A stretch of DNA of 64,000 bases from Heligmosomoides polygyrus polygyrus (Eukaryota > Nematoda > Chromadorea > Rhabditida > Heligmosomidae): contig OX377206.1 of NCBI GenBank assembly GCA_947396885.1, positions 83,759,960-83,823,959 of the forward strand, given 5' to 3'. Of the stretch, positions 58,013-64,000 are shown one piece after another. Within the stretch, counting starts at the first letter, position 1, and each line of letters starts with the position of its first letter. Position numbers and translations under genes: made by a program. The notes under the pieces were generated by a model that worked only from the letters and a program-made list of their open reading frames with translations, was not told where the DNA came from and searched no databases.

Positions 58013-59270
58013 TTCTTGAGAGTCCACGAAATTAGTTGCCAACCTAATAGTTGCGCGCACGCTTTCAGACCTCCTTTCCAGCTCGGCAAAAACTAACTGT
58101 GGTTCTGGACTCTGCTCACAGGGCCCTACATCCTGCCAAAATAGCATCGCAAAAGCTCACCTTGAGTTGGGAACCTTTCCTCGTAAGCCCTCTACCTCTT
58201 CTGGATCGATGAACTGCAATCAGACTTTTCTCCGAAGGATGAAGTTCTTAGTAGATAGCTCTGATCACATCAGTGCACTGTATAGATATAATACGCATTT
58301 ATTATAGATTGCCTCCACGACATTCATTTGAAAACAGAGTGGGTGACGCATCCTGTCAACGGATAGATTAATGCCGATCTTTGCCCTCTACCCTTTGCGC
58401 CCGTAAATCCACAGTAGTCATCACGCAGGGCTCACGAAATCATACTCGTATGAACCATCTGAGTTAAAAAACGGCAAAAAATACAAGTTGAAGTCATGGT
58501 TTTTCTATGATGAACCAAGCATAGAAAATATGAAAGGGGAAACTTTTAGTGTTTAGCGCTTCACTCCCTGCATTTTCTTTTAAAAGGCGCTTGAAAATTT
58601 TTCTTATACAGGTGGCTAATATTCGATCGAACAGTTTCACATAAAATTGATTGAGACGTTGATTAGGTATTTTATTCCTAAAAGAACCCTAATAACGCAT
58701 AGCTTTAAAAAGTTTAACTGCTAGTGTCAAGTTGAGTATTTATTTCCACTTGTACGACTTTGTGCTACGTAGTTCCTTCTTCAAAAGTATTCTTCCGCTG
58801 TGTCTTCCATTGGACCATATGTGGCGCCATTGATCATTGAACTGCAAGCGAGTGGGACGTCTACATCTCCAGTCGACTCTGTCGCGTGTCAGAATAGTCC
58901 AACGGATTCACCTCAGTCGAGCAATACGAAGGACGACGTACTTCACGTTCAAGGCTCCTATGAAGAGTATCTCAATGAATCCATTCGGTTGGGACTCTCG
59001 TCCATCGGAGCCCAGGAGACGCATTACGGTGATGATGTGGGGGGGGGACATCTGACGTGGAACGGGCACTTCTTGAAGACAACGAGGGAGTTACCTAAGT
59101 GTTCGGGGCGCCAGCAAGACAACGACGAGGAGTCCGTAAGGTAGAAGGACAACATCTAATCGATCTCAGAACTGAGGGCTTTGGGAGGACAAGAAGAAGT
59201 CAGTGAAGTATAGATTGATAAGTTCCTGTTTCCTGATATCCGATCCCTCTCTCTTTCATCCTAGTAGTCT
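58013..59270. other. No supported gene; decayed SINE end at 58290-58400
   Basis: The 114-codon plus frame at 58800-59144 has no recognisable domain and overlaps a second frame. The SINE end (GCCTCCACGACAT, GTGACGCATCC, GATTAATGCCG) is heavily decayed. Confidence 0.4.
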
Positions 59271-59274
59271 CGAA

Positions 59275-59365
59275 TGACCCCTTAGAGGGTGGCGCTGAAG
59301 AGCTTCAAGGATACGTTATCTCCTTGTCAGTCCTCTGTCTTCATGACCACGACTTCGTCTTTTAC
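59275..59365 (-). pseudogene. RTE-type LINE, short RT fragment
   Basis: On minus the translation contains QGDNVSLKLFSATL, the equivalent of RQGDNISPKLFNATL in the copies at 9422-9643 and 10995-11456. Confidence 0.55.
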
Positions 59366-59369
59366 ATGG

Positions 59370-60410
59370 AATGGTAAAACCTCAACTGTGAAACCGCTAT
59401 GGCCTCTCAAAGTGCTCTGATCTACAACAGGACACGGAGAAAGGCCCTGTATCCAACAATTAATCTGAGAACTTCAATTAAACGTTGCGATAAAGGCTCA
59501 AACGTTTCCACGAAATAGCAGCAAACCAACAGATTAATCTGTGGCTTGAAGTGGTGAGTGGTTATTTTTTTCTAAATCTAAACTTGGTGACTTGAAAATA
59601 AGCGAAATTCAGAATGAGCCAAAAGAAATCATATATTCTGATGGAATAAAACATTCTCATTCAAATGACATACAACACTGTGCGAGAAAATTGGTAAAGG
59701 TTATTTTTCTCTTTTTAATATTCCGCCAACAATTGATAAAAGGAAGCATGAGCAGGTAGACACACACACTTTGAAAGAGCAAAACATTTTCTTTGAAGAC
59801 ATATAACACTGTCTAGAAAAATTAACTAAAGAGTAAGAGCTGTTGAAAAAATTTCTTTTGGACCTTCCACTTTAATGTTCTGAATATTAACGAAAATGAA
59901 GACAAACGAAAACACCCAAGAAACACTCTTTTAGAACAAACAATTGCTTTTGAAGGATTTATAGCACAGAGCAAAAAAATGAAACGAAAGCAGAGAGAAA
60001 GAGCTGTCAGCGAAGATTATTTTTCTTGTTTGGCACTCAATTTCGTTGACCTAAAAATGGGAAAAAGGGGTATATGTTTTAATAGAGCATACCATTTTCT
60101 TACAAATTGTATAACGTTATGGAAAAAACAATTTTTTTAAAACCAAATGTTAAAAAACGGCAGAGACTTAGTTTCGAATCCAAAAAAAATTAGATGAATC
60201 TACGTGCTGTAAATATATGGATGCAGTATACGAGTGCTGCAACATCCTAGAAAAAGAGAGGCTTCTCTGGTACAAAGCTTCTGAAAAAATGCAAACATCA
60301 CATTGAAGATGTGGACATTGGAGGACCTGCCAAGGGCTTCCTCTTTTTCTGCGTTTGTTCGTTCTGGTTCCGTGTCCACTACTCTGGTGTCACGAACCAC
60401 CATAAAAGTG
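59370..60410. other. AT-rich, nothing recognised
   Basis: No exon, repeat or RNA gene that I can support. A few loosely repeated ACACTG/GAAAAAAT phrases recur about every 120 bases between 59650 and 60130, which may be a decayed tandem repeat. Confidence 0.35.
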
Positions 60411-60412
60411 GC

Positions 60413-60676
60413 TCAACCCTTTTGGGATGCGCCACACATTCTTCTTCTACGGGACATCAAAGACGATCTGAATGCGTATTTGGCCATAAATTGACCTGCG
60501 ATGGCCAGCCGATGAACAAGTCAGCGCTCTATCCTTCCCAGAGAAGTCTGGTACCAATTCACTGACACCAGAGGGATGGAAGGCTTGACTGGGAAGGGCA
60601 GGAAATTTGAACCAAGAACCTGGTGTCGAGTGTACGCGACAGTCATCTCCTCCACCCACTGCGCCAGACGCGCCCT
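60413..60676 (-). repeat. tRNA-derived SINE, near full-length
   Basis: Minus copy from CCCTTTTGGGATGCGCCAC to the head CACTGCGCCAGACGCGCCC. Confidence 0.8.
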
Positions 60677-60779
60677 CTTTCAGAACATTTGTGTTCAGAA
60701 ATTATTCGGAAAGATTCGATTGAGTGCGTGGAATGGATATCAGCTTCGTTTAAGACCGCACGCAAAGGTTCCAATTCAA

Positions 60780-61080
60780 CGTTGCTTAGACCTCCCCTCG
60801 GGAGATTTTGCCGCCTTACCCGGTGCTTAGGACAGTCTTCCGGGCAGTGTCATCACTGGCATGCACAACTTGACCGTACCATCGGAGGCGAGCTTCACGT
60901 TATTTTGTCAGCAACTGGAGCGGCAACCAATCCTTGACGTAGTAAATCACTGCGAGTACAGTACAAACGCGAAGCACCCGCCGCCCATCGCAGCATCCCC
61001 TTGTTCATTTCGCTGAGTCGTGTTTTCACCTTCTTGGTTGTTATCCACCATAGAGCACTATAGATCGCTACTGTGGACGT
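60780..61080 (-). pseudogene. LINE C-terminal fragment (RTE/Tad-like 'MLRW' domain)
   Basis: On minus: SALWWITTKKVKTRLSEMNK, then GMLRWAAGASRLY and RQGLVAAPVADKI, the conserved C-terminal region found after the reverse transcriptase in several LINE clades (usual form MLRWTAGVTR...IRQRFGVAPIADKM). A frameshift follows. It is a different lineage from the RTE copies elsewhere in the window. Confidence 0.65.
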
Positions 61081-61084
61081 TGCT

Positions 61085-61380
61085 TTATTTATTTATTTAT
61101 TTATTACACGACTAAGTTCGTGTGCTAGACTACAGCAGAAGTTAATACAATAGAATTCTCCGCCAACAATAGTTGCTAGCAGTTGATTAGTTGAAGATGT
61201 AAGTAGAAGAGACTAATGAATAAGTGGTATATGCTCACGAAGTAGTTTTTCGAGTGCGAAATAGTTTGACGGCAAGAAAGCCTCTCATACAACGACAGTA
61301 TCCGTAATGGTGCTGTCAAAATGTCATGATAGAACAGATTCAATTATGGCAGAAACTCATATTTCTTAAAACACACGCGA
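61085..61380 (-). repeat. 3' end of a CR1-like LINE (tail and 3' UTR)
   Basis: On minus, an ACACGA ACTTA TCGTGT-type hairpin (about 61107-61125) precedes five AAAT units (61085-61106). This matches the end structure of the CR1-like LINEs at 10991 and 15243. No RT remains. Confidence 0.55.
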
Positions 61381-61954
61381 AGACTAAAAACAACTTAACA
61401 GCGCAAATTTTTACGATATCTATGCTTTTCTGATGATGCGCACCAATCGCTATGAGATCGCTGCACATAAAGAAGCTCTACTACAGCTGAAAAGTTTAAT
61501 TCCTGCACAAATTGTTAACATAACGACTGTTTTTTGAAGAACGTGAAGCTTCCATGTAAATGCGTCAAGTGTGTGAAGACGTCTCTGTAGATAAAACCTT
61601 TTAAACATTTGACACTTCGACATTTATTTTTCTACATTTTAAACGTTGAGGAAATATTTGACAAACACAGTTCCCTCATATAAACAAACACAATCAGAAC
61701 GTTTCAGCTGTATGTGATCTCGCTTTCTTCCTGATCGTAAAATCGATCTTCCTAGAAATGATAAATTCACTGTGAATGATCAAAAATTGTGCACAAAAGC
61801 AGCTAAAGGGTTCCAGAAGGCACGTAGAGAGCTGTTCGAAAAAAAAGTGATGCGAAAAGTCCTCACGATCAACTGCCAAAAAACGTGGGCATTTTTGATA
61901 GAATAGTTTCAAATGTTCTGCGCCACACAGGTTTGTTAAATGCAGCTTTATTAC

Positions 61955-61994
61955 GCCTGATGTTTCGACGGTATCGTCGTTATCAAAGGCCTGA
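61955..61994 (-). ncRNA. Decayed hammerhead-like motif, left end of PLE
   Basis: On minus: GGCCU, UUGAUAA, a GACGAUACCGUC hairpin, GAAAC, AUC, AGGC. Helix I can form (GCCU/AGGC), but two invariant core bases are changed (C3 to U, G8 to A). Confidence 0.4.
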
Positions 61995-63354
61995 AAGAAG
62001 TTCGGTGGTTTGCAGGATGTACACTCAGACCGTCAACTGCCCTAATTTTCCCAACACTGTAGTGCCAATGGGGTTCCAAGAGTGTCACGAAGAAATTAAT
62101 CCAATACAAACGCAGCTTACCGCTGCTTTATCAGCACTGGAAGACCGCCCGCCCTCTATGCAACAAGCATTTAGCAAGTGAAACCAATTGGTACACAAGA
62201 GTATACGGACTTCGAGGAGCATTGTGTCTCACAGCTCACACAGTGGAATAAAGAGCAAAAAGTCACTGGTAGTGGAAACGCACTCGTTCCTGTTGTTGAT
62301 CTTAGGATTGCGTTCATCGCTACAGAAGGCCTCGAGGGTCTTTCTGGCGCCGATCTCATTTTCGTGCAGTAGTATTGTGCATTTGATGTTGAAATCGTGT
62401 CCGTTGTGGGTCTCTTCGCGATGTCTACCCAGCTTAACAAGCTTCGCCTTCGCTTGCTAGCTCGTTGCTCTCTGATGCGAACACCTAGAACTCTACCTGT
62501 TTTCCAGATCTACAGATCATTACAGGTTGAACACTGCATTTAGTATATCACTCCCCTTTGAGTGCAGTCTCCATTTCTTACATAAGGGCAGATCACGCAG
62601 CTTTCCGTAACACAAGTGTGGTCATAAAGACGGTTACGAACGAGCAGCCGTTTAGTGTTGACTCATGGGGTGTTAATTAGTACTACATCGTTGTCCAAAT
62701 CTGCTTGCAACAAGCACTGACGTACGGGTGCTGTGACCTGGTCCGATATGAAAGGCAATTGAAGACAGACTTTGTCGTCGGGAGAGTTTGTAACATGTCC
62801 GTTGTCTTGACATGCACCTATTAAGACTAGCTATTTGGGAGGCCCGGCCACATGACTCCTGTCACTCCTCGCGTCCCATGCACATGCCTATTGCTGTTCT
62901 GTAGATGTTACGGAGTACCGAGCGTTTTGCAGCCATAAAATGAGCGGATCTTGCATGGACGATGATATTTTTGGAGCTGCCTCTGCAGCACCACTTCACA
63001 TTAAATTCGTTGTTTGACTCCCTAACATGAGTATTCAGATAGGGTAGCCAACCTCGAGACCGGATTTCTCGAGTGAACTTGATGTACTGAGATTGTGCGT
63101 TAAGGATTTAAAACAACTCATCCGTTTCGGATTGTGCTGTCTTTATAACACAACAATCATCGATATATCGACAGTACAGTACAGTACAAGATGGTTGTCG
63201 CATAGTAGGGCGGTCTTGCAGTGCTAATAAAGCAACGGTGGGTTGTGTTCGTATTGGAGTAATTTCTTCGTTACACTCTTGGGACACCATTAGCGCTGCA
63301 GGATTGGGAAAACTAGACGGTATGAGTGCACATTCTGCAAACCACAGAGCTTCT

Positions 63355-63397
63355 TTCAGGACTTTGATGACGACGGTACCGTCGAAACGTCAGGCGT
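63355..63397 (+). ncRNA. Decayed hammerhead-like motif, right end of PLE (inverted)
   Basis: On plus: GGACU, UUGAUGA, a GACGGUACCGUC hairpin, GAAACGUC, AGGC. Only C3 of the core is changed. It faces opposite to the PLE coding strand because the terminal repeat is inverted. Confidence 0.45.
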
Positions 63398-63589
63398 AAT
63401 AAAGTTGCATTTAACAAACCTGGTGCAAAAAGATTTCCTCGAGTTTATGGAGATCCGTTCTCGCAACAAGGTGCGCAAAATTAGTGTTCCCATAAGCACT
63501 CGTTTAAGGCACGCACGATCCGGCTAACCTTCCGTCGTACTCGTCGCGAATATAACATGCTCCTAGGTGGGCTTCCGAAGTAATAAGGA

Positions 63590-63830
63590 AAATAGATTAA
63601 AAATATTACTCTTATTTATTTGTTTCGAGCGTGAAGAGCCACGCAGATTGAACAATTCCTGAGCGGTTAACAAACAGCAATTAAACAAACACTGTATAGA
63701 GCAATTTGAAGCCATCGAAGCGACATAAACTAAGAACGTCCTGAAAATACCTGTCAAGTAGTCCTTTATACTGTCGCAGGGGTTGACTCCTTGTGGTGGG
63801 AATTGCATGGATATGTTAGCCAATGTATAG
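63590..63830 (-). repeat. Dispersed repeat, probably LINE 3' UTR
   Basis: The block GTGAAGAGCCACGCAGATTG...GTTAACAAACAGCAATTAAA resembles 45474-45535 (GTGAAGAGCCACACAGGCAA...CTTAACAAACAGCATTTAAA), and a TTATTTATTTG tail precedes it. Confidence 0.45.
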
Positions 63831-64000
63831 GCTTCACATCAGGTAAAATCGTATCGTATTGTATGACCAACTGTCATTGATCGATCTTGTAGATTTCAGG
63901 CTAGAATTCCTCGCTTGAAGTGTTAATTGCATAAAAATGTTGGGCTGTGTTTTTAGGGCGAATAGAGGACTTTTGCGAACACTTGCGAACATTGTTCCAT

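Larger units (their letters stand above)
61928..63422 (-). mobile_element. Penelope-like element: RT (YIDD) and GIY-YIG endonuclease, with inverted ends
   Basis: Coding is on minus. At 63290-63108 it reads LYCRYIDDCCVIKTAQSE (RT catalytic box in its PLE form), followed in broken frames by YIKFTREIRSRGWLPYLNTH, NIIVHARSAHF and LRNIYRTAIGM (RT end). At about 62720-62230 come CVICPYVRNGDC, QCSTCN and TGRVLGVRIRE, the CxxC-bearing GIY-YIG endonuclease. N-terminal RT is missing. The outer 240 bp (61928-62168 and about 63187-63422) are inverted repeats that include a stretch of RT coding sequence and a hammerhead-like motif at each end. Multiple stops make it inactive. Confidence 0.8.

Noticed and set aside
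58800..59144. 114-codon Ser/Thr-rich plus frame as a gene
   Set aside because: No signal peptide, domain or splice context, and a second open frame overlaps it.

Overview
This is a eukaryotic, intron-rich and repeat-rich window. It is best explained as part of the genome of a parasitic strongylid (hookworm-like) nematode. The evidence is an astacin metalloprotease of the nematode secreted type (signal peptide, furin-cut propeptide, EGF, CUB, ShKT), two nematode Clc-like/claudin-like four-pass membrane proteins, short GT-AG introns of mostly 50-130 nt, TTTCAG-type acceptors immediately upstream of start codons (SL trans-splicing), and nematode RTE, CR1-like, Penelope-like and Tc1/mariner elements. 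Nothing bacterial (operon, CRISPR, IS) is present.

Layout. 1-12500 is mostly repeats: SINEs, MITEs, and an RTE LINE split by a CR1-like LINE that is flanked by a 380-bp direct repeat. 12523-16599 is a Tc1/mariner element split by a nearly full CR1-like LINE. 16620-17130 is the endonuclease part of a Penelope-like element (PLE). 17555-20329 (minus) is a complete 14-exon astacin gene that I could assemble with every intron phase consistent (578 codons). An 805-bp piece carrying its last exons is duplicated at 23285-24089. 21750-25700 is layered transposon debris including a well-formed hammerhead-ribozyme motif at 22215-22254. 26498-27262 may hold a small unrecognised secreted or membrane protein gene.

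29007-34221 and 36594-52314 (both minus) are two tandem Clc-like/claudin-like genes of 235 and 231 codons, six exons each, with matching intron phases at four of five introns. The second is stretched to 15.7 kb by transposons in its introns. The largest of these is a 3.95-kb palindromic element (38106-42054) that landed in a SINE with a TA target duplication.

52400-64000 is again repeats: a LINE inside a SINE, an 8-bp-TSD MITE, RTE fragments, a palindromic pair of mariner 3' halves, and a PLE (61928-63422) with inverted ends carrying decayed hammerhead-like motifs.

A tRNA-derived SINE of about 290 bp occurs more than 20 times and serves as a clock: several elements can be ordered because they interrupt it. 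The host genes are probably unrelated in function (secreted protease; epithelial or membrane four-pass proteins). All gene models are read from sequence by eye, without alignment or transcript support.
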